From positions 33,213,487 to 33,277,486 of the forward strand of contig JAFMSR010000014.1 of NCBI GenBank assembly GCA_022818135.1: 64,000 nucleotides of DNA. Direction: 5' to 3'. Position numbers and translations under genes: made by a program. This stretch comes from Saxidomus purpurata (Eukaryota; Mollusca; Bivalvia; Venerida; Veneridae). This document shows positions 47,690-58,800 of the stretch, piece after piece (within the stretch, counting starts at the first letter, position 1; every line of letters begins with the position of its first letter). The notes under the pieces were generated by a model. It saw only the letters and a program-made list of their open reading frames with translations. It had not been told where the DNA came from and searched no databases.

Positions 47690-50318
47690 GTAGTGAACGT
47701 TATCAATGATAATTAAGGCGATACAAACAATCGTAAATAGACGCATGTAGTTTGGTATCGTGCTACAGGCAAACAGTTATCACTGGTGGCGTAAAGTAAT
47801 TTCAAGTGTAATAATTCGACTTAAGATCCACAGAAACACGTCAAAATATAGCTTCCAGCTTTTATATGTACTAATTTTATTACCTGTTGCAATGTATACA
47901 TATTCAATACATAGTCCTATTACGGATAGATAATACTTGTACAATATTTGATCTCGTAGACTATTGTGTTCGGAAATATACAGCAGTTAAACTTCCCTTC
48001 GCCATTGTCTGTACCTATAAATTGCATTAGTTTTACACGAAATTTCACATAACTGTTCATTAAACAATTTTCGAGAAACATTCCAAAGTTTAAAAACATG
48101 AGGTTTTTTTAGTGCAATAGAAATGTGTTTTCTGTTCATCACTTTTTCAGAATTATTGCATTCGGATGCACTAAATGCACGTCATATGAAAAATCTCCGG
48201 TTCCTCTGGAAAATATGTGGGGTACGTGTTTCTAGTTATTTCATCTTTCGGTAGTTCCTGATAAAGTGGTATTTTCCGCGAGTTTGTCTTCGACATAGCT
48301 GTATTTCTTACAAGATTTATAATTTTAAACAACGATATATTGTCACGTGAAGCTTGCGCACATGTTTATTAAACGACTTTTAAACTTTTCTGAGCATCTC
48401 CTGATATAAAACTTTCGGAACGCTTCTCGGAGCCTAGTTACATGACTGTACTCGTTTTAAAATCTTATCAGGAGCATAATTCTCATTTGATCATCATATG
48501 TCATAAAATGGTACATAACATTTTAACTTAACGAAACTCCCGGCCGACTTGGGAGTGAACAATGCAATTAAATGTACATACTAAAATTTTAATACGTTCT
48601 AAGATATCAATTGTTAAGATTTGTTCGAAGTTGAAACATTCTTTGTATATCATGATTTAAAATGACATATAACACCTAGTTAAGATGAATATGCCCTTGA
48701 GCTTCAGTTGAGCTCCATTGAGAGATATAATTTTGATCTTAGCTCTCTAGCGAATCTGCTGCTATATTCTTGTCTATCATAAAATAGAAGCAATAGCTTT
48801 GTAGATTGATTTAGCAGTAAAGGTCAGCAACATTCAAGTCGTTATTCTACCCTTTGGAAGTAATGTTGTCCAATTGCCAGGGTAGTAAATCTGGTTTCAA
48901 AATGAGTCTACAATTATAATTCCTTATTGTTTACTTGATTAACTTTGATGAGTGAAACCTTAAGCCGATTTTCGAACGATGTGTGTAAAATATTTTCCCG
49001 GTATAATAAATGAATAAACGTATTTGTCCGTCGGATGATTTATCTATCAAATAGCAATAGGAATTGGTAACCATTACAGCTTGGACAGAGATGTAACAGG
49101 GCGGACAATTTTGTTTTCAAATTTTCCTAGATACATAATGGTCTGTTTATTTCGTTGAGTCTTTTACTCTTGATTAAATGTGCAGGAATCGTTTTCAATC
49201 AAATGAAGAAACCTACGATTGGATACAGTCTAGTTACTTTCAGAAACAGAAAAAGCACAATTTCCCATTATTACTGATGTGCTCGTTGGTCACAATGACA
49301 TAAATAGATGTCGTTCTTATTGATGGGAAAATCTGATTAGTTTTCCCAGCTGGTCTATTGTCTTATCTGATTAAAGAACATTCTTCCCAATTGTCTGTTT
49401 CTGTAATAAAAGCGGGAATACATTTGTCGCTCCATCTGTCATCCAAGTCAATTGTTTTTGTGAGAGATCGTATCTATTTATACAAAACCTGTGGTTAATA
49501 GATACAGAAAGCCCACCGGGTCCTTATTCTCGCCTGCTGTTTAAGATCAGTCTGCGAACGAAAACTGTGATCATCTGGAAAATCTGCTGTTTATCAGCAA
49601 ATAGAATGGACAAATCAATTTTCATAGACATACGTCATATGGTTTTGAATCAGTGCCAGTTACAAAACTCTCACATCCTTTTGCAATTTTATTAGGCAGA
49701 ATTACAAAGTTATGCATACAATAGCAGACCGCCTTTTTCGTCGATAATACCTTGAAAACTGCTCGCTCTCAGATTTTTGTGAAAAAATAAAGTTCTTTTA
49801 ACTATCTGAAAATAACTTATTTTAGAACGAATAGTAAAAAAAAGGTTCCAGTTTGAATTCCTCTAAAGTATATATGTGTACAATGTTCTTGAAATTATAC
49901 GGTACCAAAGTAAAAAGCTTTTGAAAATAATATAAACATATAGTGAAGCGGTGCCGTAAAACAAAAACTTTAAACAAAAACATTCTACAGTCATAGAATA
50001 AACAACCACGTTATTTCATTCGGCGACTACAGTCACGGTTCTATTTTTCAACTTATTTCTGAAAGTGATAAAACATCCAAGGTGTTACTTAATACCTTGC
50101 TTGTTTGTATTTTGCAGTAATTAAATACTTCTATTTATAAATAGAAAAGCAAGGAAAAATGAAGATGCGACTTTATGCGGCTGGTTCTTTATATGATCTT
50201 TTATATACTAACTTATTGAATATGAAGGTCTGGTACTTCTAAACAGTCTTCTTGGAATGCCACTTAATATGTCCATTAAGTCTTTTGTCGCATCGTGATG
50301 TTAGAATGACAATGTACT
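47690..50318. repeat. Fragments of a further segmental copy; no gene
   Basis: 47790-48070 resembles the end part of copies 2 and 3 ('gtaatttcaagtg', 'cttttatat', 'cacctgttgcaatgtat'; compare 27135 and 41950). 49745-49860 resembles 23635-23760 of copy 2 ('ctcagatttttgtgaaaaaata', a run ending near 'ggttccagt'). The order differs from copies 2 and 3, so rearrangement is likely. No coding sequence is seen. Confidence 0.5.
49429..49570. repeat. Segment duplicated at 53210-53360
   Basis: Shared strings in the same order include 'gctccat', 'tccaagtcaat', 'atacaaaacctgtggttaat' and 'ttattctcg'. The spacing is about 3.8 kb. The 61-codon frame at 53218-53403 is not preserved here, so there is no sign of coding. 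Confidence 0.65.
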
Positions 50319-50705
50319 GATAGTTTCTGTCATGAACACGCGGTTCAGATCGGTATATCCGTCACCGAGTGTAACTGTTTTGGAGGGAACGAGGCTCTGC
50401 CGAGTTTTCCTCAAAACAGTTACCCGAGGTTACGGATATTTCCATCTGAACCATATGTCTCATGATAGAAACTTTTTCTTGCATACCGTCTTGCTCTTTA
50501 AAACAGATTTCTAAACGCAAACGTATCGAAATAATGCATTATGATATAAAATCAAACGATATTCAGATGCTTTGTTTGGGGAAGTGACGTCACAATGTTT
50601 ATATTAAGTGATTCACGAAAGTCACATTACGCGGGGGATGTTATATGAGATTTTCTAGCAGTGCTAAAAACTACGGATACCCCGATCCGGTATGCAAGAA
50701 AAAGT
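50319..50705. mobile_element. Hairpin-forming MITE with a second outer inverted repeat
   Basis: 50319-50385 and 50408-50474 are ~67-bp inverted arms; for example 'gagtgtaactgttttgg' is mirrored by 'ctcaaaacagttacccg', and 'ggttcagat' by 'atctgaacc'. A second, perfect 18-bp inverted pair, ACTTTTTCTTGCATACCG (50471-50488) and its complement (50688-50705), encloses 200 bp of unique sequence. The two structures overlap and probably form one element or a nested pair. The 60-codon frame through the hairpin is not coding. Confidence 0.7.
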
Positions 50706-52112
50706 GCTTATTTGTATTTATAAATATCAAGACAATTACGGCACATGACGTTACGAACGTGCTGTTGTAATAATATAGAATATTAAGCAGTTGCTCAACA
50801 GCCAAATATAACGTTAAATATTACTGTAATACTTTGTCATGCTTGAATCAATTCAAACACGTTCAGGAAAGTTATCATCTTCCATTACACTTCATTATCT
50901 CGTAGCTGATTGTCAATATATTGCTTTGCTTCCAATATAAACCTTTGGTATAACCCTAAGCAATGATGGCGTTATCTCACTTAGTTAATACACGAAATAT
51001 TGATATATTCGTCAATTTATACTATTTTTGTATGTCATCAGTACCGTTTTCTAGTTTTTATTCTGCCAGATCAGTCAACATCAGTTAATAAGGTTTGCTT
51101 ACATGTTATATTAGGTTACATTACAGAAAAGTTTATTGATTTATAAACGAACCTTCCGAACGTACATCTTCCGGTGCTTAATTGCTGAAATCAGCTCAGG
51201 ACTTCGAAGAATAATCTGAAAATCAGAGAGTTTTATTACGCATGCGCATACTGGACTCTATTTGCCAGTATAGACCGAACTTTCATAATTATTTAGATGT
51301 TGTTACCTTATTTTTGTAAACAGCTTTACTTTAATCTTTTTTCCTTGTAAAAACACTTGACGTGTCCAGATTAAAATCTTAATTCTTATATATGTTTCAA
51401 CTTCTATACTTACACACTGTTTAAATGTAGACGTGTTATATGTGTAGCCGTCTGCAGAATAATTGAGTTCTATTAGGCCTGTCATAATCGGCTGATATAA
51501 CCTTTAAATGTTTCACAGAAAGCTGTGCTTTCAAAAGCTTAAATATTCAACAGAAGTCTTTAATTATGTATAAACTTGACATTTTCAATAATGTGTGTAA
51601 ATAATGCTGCTTTTTTATCGTTTTCGACGTCACATATACCCTTTATTGTGAATAAAATTGTTAAACAACATTACGTTAGCAACTGGCGAGTTTAACAGGC
51701 GGACAGTGAGGTTTAAATTTGTAACTATATATTTAGCTATACCTTTTGGAGCCATTCTACCAGAGAATCTCAACTGCCTCATGCTTACATAAAGTGGAAT
51801 ATGCAGACAGTTGAAATAAGATGAACCGATTACAGAAAGAATATAAAGTATCTATTTGCATGAAATATTGTGTTTTAATTTGTTTCTATAGACTGATTTA
51901 AGGACAAGCAATGAGACAAAACTACGTGACAAATTGTTTCGCCATAATTTGAGTAATTAAACCATAGCTTGCCAAATTGAATACTTCTACTATACACAGA
52001 ACAAAATTAAGTTCAAATTTTGCAAACGCTATTAAAGTGATCTTACTTTACAAAGTGACCAAAACATTATGATGAAAGACACAAATCAGTGATTTATACT
52101 CATAAACTAATG
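50706..52112. other. No gene recognised
   Basis: AT-rich sequence. The 60-codon minus frame at 51303-51485 has no motif. No repeat structure is evident. Confidence 0.5.
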
Positions 52113-52125
52113 AACAATGCCAAAC

Positions 52126-53044
52126 GTGGGGTTACCTTTAAGTGAGGGTGGTTACCTTTAAGTGACAGGAGAAAATTTCAAAAACTTGTTATTATGTATA
52201 AATATAAAAATAATTTATTACCGGATCAGTTTTGTTCAATTTTTCCAACTACAATTGGTGAACAAAATCGCTATAACTTAAGAAACGCTGAACATTTTAC
52301 TGTAATTGCTAGACGAACAGCGATCTTTTCGAACTCTTTCGTACCATCCAGTGTTGATTTATGGAATGCTCTACCAGAAGATATTAGGAACGCTCCAACC
52401 TTATCTTCTTTTAAAAATAGATTTAAAAGAACTTTGTTCAAACAAATTGTAATACCGTCATTTTATTTTAAAGGCACGAGAATCTTAACTGTTTATCACA
52501 CTCGTTTAAGAAATGGTTGCAGTAACTTAAATGCAGACTTGTTTAATAACCACTTAAGAGAAAAATGCAACTTGCGACTGTAAAAAAGGAATTGAAAATG
52601 CAGAACATTATTTTTTCCAATGTACACTGTTTTTAAACCAAAGAATAGTACTGTTTAGAGAAACACGACGTTATCATCCATTAAGCGTAAATTCGTTGCT
52701 TAGAGGGAAAGAAGTACTCTCGGAAGAAGATAATTTAAAGATTTTTATATCAGTTCAAAAGTTTATACATGACACTCGAAGGTTTTAGCGCGAACAGTAC
52801 TTTAATTTTGTAGGTTTTCGGGTCGCACACTGGGCGCGGGCATCGCGAGCATAATTATGTGATACAACGTTTTTTATTTTCATTCAGTAACATTATAATG
52901 ATACATTGTAAATGTTTATATATGTAGCCACAATGCTTCTTTGTAATTATCATATATTGGGGAGGGCCGTTTTATAATGTGGTAAGCACTTGTGGCCCAA
53001 ACCATTTGCTATGTATATTATTGGCAATAAATTATGTTTAAACT
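52126..53044 (+). mobile_element. 5'-truncated LINE insertion, 13-bp target duplication
   Basis: AACAATGCCAAAC stands at 52113-52125 and 53045-53057. Between them are the C-terminal part of a reverse transcriptase frame and a 3' untranslated region ending 'ggcaataaattatgtttaaa'. A short duplication ('ggttacctttaagtga', 52130 and 52150) marks the 5' junction. The structure is standard target-primed insertion with 5' truncation. Confidence 0.88.
52148..52788 (+). pseudogene. LINE reverse transcriptase C-terminus with zinc knuckle, one frameshift
   Basis: It reads 'LPLSDRRKFQKLVIMYKYKN', then 'YNLRNAEHF' and 'FVPSSVDLWNALPEDIRN', the usual tail of CR1/Jockey-like ORF2. A one-base shift near 52555-52565 leads into 'CDCKKGIENAEHYFFQC', the C-x-C-x(9-10)-H-x(4)-C knuckle found at the end of these proteins, and on to a TAG at 52786-52788. 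The catalytic reverse transcriptase core is absent through 5' truncation. Confidence 0.88.
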
Positions 53045-53057
53045 AACAATGCCAAAC

Positions 53058-53893
53058 ATATGACCAAAATGTAATCTGCAGTATACAATAGTAACTGACA
53101 ATATTCCCGCTGAATATCCAGAAAACCTGTATCCTAGTCAAAGCTAGATCTGACGTATTGTAATCTGAAGAAATAACAGTATCATTTCAATGCCAGGAAC
53201 TAATCTGCCGCTCCATTTTGTATCCAAGTCAATATTTGTTCTGTGATATCGTGCATGTGTCCGAATATACAAAACCTGTGGTTAATAATTACATAAATCC
53301 AACCGGAAGTTATTCTCGTCTGCCTTTTGATGTCAGTCCGTATATGAAAACATTGACCGTCTTGAATTGTCACGGGAATGGTGTTTTTGCTTTGATGAAG
53401 TAATGTTTTGTTTCCGGAGCGCTACTGTTCTATCTGGCAGTCTGGTTCATCTGATTGATATCTCCAAACTACATAACATATTGATTTTATACTATTATAT
53501 TTAACTGTAACTCATAACGATTACATAGATGGACCGCTATATAACTCTTTAAAATTTAAGATGTTATGCTGCTACTTTTAAGTACAATCCTATTTAATTT
53601 TGACACCCACCTAAAGATAACGAGATTTACAGGAATTGGAAAATGTGGTCTGTCAATCAAAATTTAATAGTATTCTTATATTCTAAAACGTAATCAAATA
53701 CCTGATGTGAAGAAATATGTCTAACGGGGTCTTCACTGTCGGCAAATACTTGCATTGAAAACAGAACGATTTTCCTAATCAATGTCGGTAAACACTTGGT
53801 ACATGTATAAAAAGGTAACACTGTTCCTTCACTGCCGTAAAATACTTACCGTAAAAACTACATTCTGCACCAGTTGCAAAATATAAGTACGTA
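53058..53893. other. No gene; holds the second copy of the 49429-49570 segment
   Basis: 53210-53360 is the partner of 49429-49570. The rest is AT-rich without recognisable content. Confidence 0.5.
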
Positions 53894-54198
53894 CGGTATC
53901 CGTGAAGGGACATGTGATACATTTTTTATTTCGTTATTACAAAATACATTTCGTAAAAACGAAATAAGATTTCGTAAAAACGAAATAAAATTTCGTAAAC
54001 ACGAAAAAAGATTTCGTTTAAAACGAAATAACATTTCGTAAAAATGAAATAAATATATTTCGTAAAAACGAAATAAATACATTTCGTTTTTTTTCGAAAT
54101 AAGATTTCGTTTTCACGAAATGTTATTTCGTTTTTATGAAATGTATTTCGAAATTACGAATCAAAACTGTATTACATGTCACAGGCACCGTTGGTACG
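53894..54198. mobile_element. Foldback element of palindromic ~20-bp units, family E3
   Basis: GACATGTGATACA (53909-53921) is mirrored, with one or two changes, by the reverse of 'tgtattacatgtc' (54168-54180); outer ACGGT...ACCGT suggests the element spans about 53894-54190. Inside are about ten units of ATTTCGTAAAAACGAAATAA type, each nearly self-complementary, with the T-rich orientation on the right and the A-rich on the left. No clear target duplication was found. The 74-codon minus frame is a repeat artefact. Confidence 0.75.
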
Positions 54199-55102
54199 CT
54201 TCTTTTGACAAGCTACAAATATTGTAGCAAGTTTATATAAAAATGTAAAAAACATAAATTACAAAAATTGAACAGAACAAAACGATAGTAACATTACCCA
54301 TTGTAGACATTCATTGAGTAGGCTACTTCTTACATACAAAACATTTACTGATTTGGGATAGATATTTGTCATCGTTTGATGTTAATCAGAGAGACACAAA
54401 GTACAAAATTGACACTCGCATAGGAAAAATTGGACTTGAAAGCGTAATTACATAAAAAGGATAAGAACACGTATGAGCGAGGACGGAAATGACAAATAAT
54501 TGTACCTTGAAACTCTTTTTATGAACATAGAGTAGGAGGTTAATCTATTTGTATCCGTATATTGTCTTTTTAGTATTACCGTACCTCCTTATATGACACC
54601 AGTACGTGTTTTTCCAAGAAGCGGACTCGAGAGTGACTCGATAAGCTACAAGCTTTCTTCACAATCGAGCTAAAATTAATTAGTATAGGCTAAACTAATA
54701 TGCTGGAAAATAGTCATGTAAAAAACATGTTTATTTTGACTAGACATTAGTCTTAACTTGTATTTGTAATTAAAGACTTAGTTGGTGTTGCGTTCTGCTA
54801 AAGGTAATAATTTATACACAAAATGAGAGTGTAGTGAGAAAAATTTGGCACGTTGCGTGATATTACTAAATGCACACCATTTTCTGCAAAGAGGAAAGCA
54901 TTTGTTGACCCACCTACAATTTGTACAATTAGTAGAAGGAAAGCGGACTAATTAATCTATTTTCCATTTATGCTCTAGGAGAAAAGTATGTTTGTATTAG
55001 GGTTTAGAGTTTGTATCATATGTTAACAATGGAAATAAAGGAATTCACATTCATTAATTTTTTGTTATCCAGTGTTTGTAAAAGAATGCATGTTCCATTT
55101 TT
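54199..55102. other. No gene recognised
   Basis: AT-rich sequence without repeats or open frames of note. Confidence 0.5.
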
Positions 55103-56525
55103 ATACGCCCGGAACGGACGTATTATGGGGACACATGCGGTGGACGGCGTCTAGACATTGTCGACTCTCTAATCAAACAGTTTTCATTTGATCTTCGCGA
55201 AGCTTGCTGAACATGTTTGTGGGCATAATAGCTAGGCCAAGTTCGATAGCCAGCCAACTCGCCGTAGACACTTTAGGATAATGACCCTTGAATGATGAAA
55301 ATTTGGCCAAATTAGTATTATCCGCTCTCAAAGTCAAACAGTTTTCATCCGATCATCACAAAATTTGCTGAACATATTTGTGTACATTATATTTAGGCCT
55401 ACTTCGATAACAAGCTAAATCGCCTAATGCACTTTTGGATAATAGCCCTTGAATTATGCAAAATTTGCCAAATTAGCCTTGTCCTCTCTTTAAGTCAAAA
55501 AGTTTTCATCCGATCTTCACCAAACTTGGTATAATGTCTAGGCCAAGTTTGATAACCAGCAAAATCGCTTACGGCACTTTTGGATTATGGCCCTTGAATT
55601 ATCGAAAACTTGACCTATCACTTAATGTGATTAATACCCCCGAAAGACTGCTTTATAAACTGAGGAGGTTCATAGTAACTGAATACCTTGCAAAAAAACT
55701 AAAATAGGAAATATTGTTCTTGGCAGTAACTCTGTAATTTGTCAAAATAGAGTTATGGTTCTTGTACACTGCACTTTATCTCATTGTGCTGGACAATTGT
55801 ATGAAAGTATTTTGAATTCCAACCAGTAGTTTTCAAGTACTGCTCCGGACAAGGAAAAGAAAAAATGGACAATAACTCTGTAATTACTAAAGAAGGAGTT
55901 ATGGTTCTTGTACACTGCACTTCCTCTCATTGCGCTTGGCCATTGTATGAGGTAATATTGAATTCCAACCAGTAATTTTCAAGTTTTGCCCCAGACAAGG
56001 AAAAGTAACAAAGGGCAATAATTATGTAATAAATCAATAAAGGTTTGTGGTTCTTGTACACTGCACTTCCTCTCATTGTGCTAGACCATTGTATGAAGTT
56101 ATTTTGAATTCCAACCAGTGGTTTTCAAGTTATGCTCAAGACAAGAAAAAGTAACAAAGCAATAACTCTGTAATTAGTCAAAATGGAGTCATGGTTCTTA
56201 TGCACTGCACTTCCTCTCAATGTGCTCGACCATTGTAACTTGTATTAAATTCCAACTAGTAGTTTTCAAGTTATGCTCCGGACAAGGAAAATGCAACGGA
56301 CCGACCGACGAACCACCGGGTGACTCCTATATACCCTCCAAAACTTCGTTTCGGGGGTATAATGATGAAATTAGCCTTCTCAGCTCTATAACCCTAACAG
56401 GTGGATAAACCTTGTCCGCACTATAGTTTTAACTGGTTATACAAAACCAGTTTTGTAATGAGACTTTCTTTATAACGCGGTTTTACACTGCCAGATACTG
56501 AATTATGCCTCCATGGCGGGCGTAT
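55103..56525. mobile_element. Outer TIR element (ATACGCCC ends) with satellite units, host of a nested element
   Basis: ATACGCCC (55103-55110) is mirrored by GGGCGTAT (56518-56525). The left part holds three ~158-bp units, each with 'agttttcat(c/t)cgatctt'-like starts near 55177, 55339 and 55498 and 'cccttgaat(t/g)at' near their ends. The right part (56361-56525) is unique. A second element sits between them. Non-coding. Confidence 0.65.
55634..56360 (-). mobile_element. Nested element with ATACCCCCGAAA ends and ~140-bp satellite units
   Basis: ATACCCCCGAAA (55634-55645) is mirrored exactly at 56349-56360. It contains about four units with 'aataactctgtaatt', 'ggttcttgtacactgcactt' and 'aattccaaccagtagttttc'. 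Read on the minus strand it has the same order as the element at 19142-20641: terminal C-run, CGGTCGGTCC-like run, 'ttgtccggagcataact', 'gcacattgagaggaagtgca', 'agagttatt'. The two therefore belong to one family in opposite orientation. It interrupts the outer element. Confidence 0.75.
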
Positions 56526-57864
56526 TTTGTGACAGTTTTACACTCATGTTTAAGTATAAACTCTAAATTTTTGTTTGTACTTTAAAAACTCTTAGTCTGT
56601 GTCATTGTGATATTCGTTTACCATTAGTTGTATAATATCACAAAAATTGTATTTTTTCATGTCTATCACATGCCGAAATGAATAATAAAACCAATATTAA
56701 AGAGCCTTGCGGCAAGAACGTTTCTGCAATAAGGCTACAAATGGCGACGAAGGTAAATCTCTCGGATTCCCTTAGTAAGTGATTTTAATGATACATGTAG
56801 TAATAAGCGGACGTAAAGCACATAAGTACACAAACGTGAGGCGCATACAAAACATAAATAGTTTGATAGTACAGGCACATATTTACACTAAGGGCAAAGG
56901 ACAACCCTCTCATTTTCCGTAATTGGTAAAATGATCATTTGTAATCAGACAGTATTGGTATACACATATACCAATTAAAATAGACAGGTGTTTATTACAG
57001 CACGTTGGCAGCGGGTTATAGGTCATGTGTAAGATCAAGTATTTTGTCTTTTAAATCTAAAAATAACGCGTGTGTTTCCTAGAAGAGTTGTGTTGTTTGC
57101 AGTGGTTTTTTTAGTACAGTACTTTAGTATTCATTTATTTACAATAATGTGCAAACACGGATTTCGGAATTTAATCTTTTACAGTAGGAGCCTTGTAAAA
57201 GGTAAAATAGGGTAACTTGATTTCCGTAGGAGCATTGTTATTAAAAGTGTACTGTATTTATATCATACTGCTGTCTTAATTTTCATTTTAATAGAATAGT
57301 CTAAGAAAAGATATCTTTATTTACTGCAGAACAGTCTCACTTATTCATTTTGGAATGAATTATGTTCATGGAAGGTTGTCTTCAGATTCCTGATAGTAAT
57401 TGAATGGATTGAACGTTAAAATCCTTTATTACACATTTTATTATTAATATTTGCTACCCAAGTAATTTTCTAATGATTTTGTATTGTTTTCAGCTGAAAT
57501 ATGTTTTCTTTACTATCAAAAAGAGGTTACCACTAATGTTTTTGTCTGCATTAGAGCTAACTATTCTTAATGAAACGAAACGAAACGTACGAAATACCAA
57601 AGCGCCTGCATTTCAAAAATTCATTTAACAGTGTAATTCATGTTCACATTAATATGCCTACTCTGAAACAATTAATTGATTGAAAAATAAGAATTAACTG
57701 TTAATTATAGCATGCGTTGACCATTTTCAGAATAATACTAAAACATTAGGCCTACTAAGGTATAGCATCTCTTTTTAAGTATTTGTATTAAACAATTGAA
57801 TAAATTTTATTGTATTTGGGTGATTATAATTATAATTTTTCAAAAACTGTCTTCTCTCTCTGAT
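56526..57864. other. No gene recognised
   Basis: AT-rich sequence. A three-unit GAAAC run lies near 57570-57585. Nothing else is evident. Confidence 0.5.
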
Positions 57865-58800
57865 CTTTACTCCTTTGCTTGAATTATAGAGATATCCATT
57901 TTGCGTTTATTTCAACTGGTTGCTCCATACATTTCCATAGCCATTTGTAAGAAATAAATTCTTAACCTTTTCAAACCATTTTGACTTTTTATTACGCTGG
58001 TTTATGAATAGGTTCAGATAAAATTTATTAGATTTTTTTTTATCATGTAATCTACTCCAGTAACTAATAATTCGGCTTTTAATATCCAGTTCTAATGATG
58101 TAATACCTAATTTACTATAAACAAGATTTGATGGTGTTGAACGTTTTAATGTAAAATCTGTTTGAAAAATTAGAGCTGAACTCTTTCTAACATATCCAGT
58201 TTACTGGAACCCCAGATTTCACAACCATATAATAAAATTGGTTTTAAAGTTTTGTTAAACAATTTTGTTTGTAAGTCATGTGACAATTCTAAATTTATAA
58301 TTTTCTTTAACAAGGAGAACATGGCTTTCCTGGTTTGTTCAGTAATGTGCTTTTTGGCTTGTGAGTATGTTCCGGTGCGGGATATACTTGTTCCTATATA
58401 CTTATATTATGTTACAATTTCAAGGTCATAGATTTAAAAATAAATATAGAATTGTAATTTTTACAAATTGAACCAACAATCAGGATCTTTGTTTTATTTA
58501 CACTTACAATAGTTTGCAAATAAAATCAAATTGAGACTTTTTTGCAAATCATTATTGCTGTCACTAACTAAGATAGTATCATCAGCGTATAAAATAATAA
58601 ATATTTTCAAAATCTGAAAAATTTCAATTGTCAATACCTTTTGTATTATTTAAAAAAGGAAATCATCTATATCGCTCAGATATATAGAAACGTGTAAAGG
58701 GGGGAAATTTCTCCTTGTCTTACACCAGGTAAACATAGGAAAAGGTTTGACACACCAGAAGAAGTAACAATTCTTGATTTTTTTTATTTTCATACATTTT
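57865..58800 (-). pseudogene. Decayed LINE reverse transcriptase (RT)
   Basis: On the minus strand, in order: 'GVRQGEISPL' (58697-58726; palm motif before the active site), 'IILYADDTILVS' with YADD at 58578-58589 (metal-binding Asp pair), 'SVNKTKILIVGS' in another frame (thumb-side motif), 'GCEIWGS' near 58210, 'NLVYSKLGITSLELDIKSRI' near 58060-58130, and 'SKWFEKVKNLFLTNGYGNVW' near 57920-57990. This is the normal order of the C-terminal half of a non-LTR reverse transcriptase. Frameshifts and stops separate the pieces, so no long open frame remains. The N-terminal endonuclease is not seen. Confidence 0.85.
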
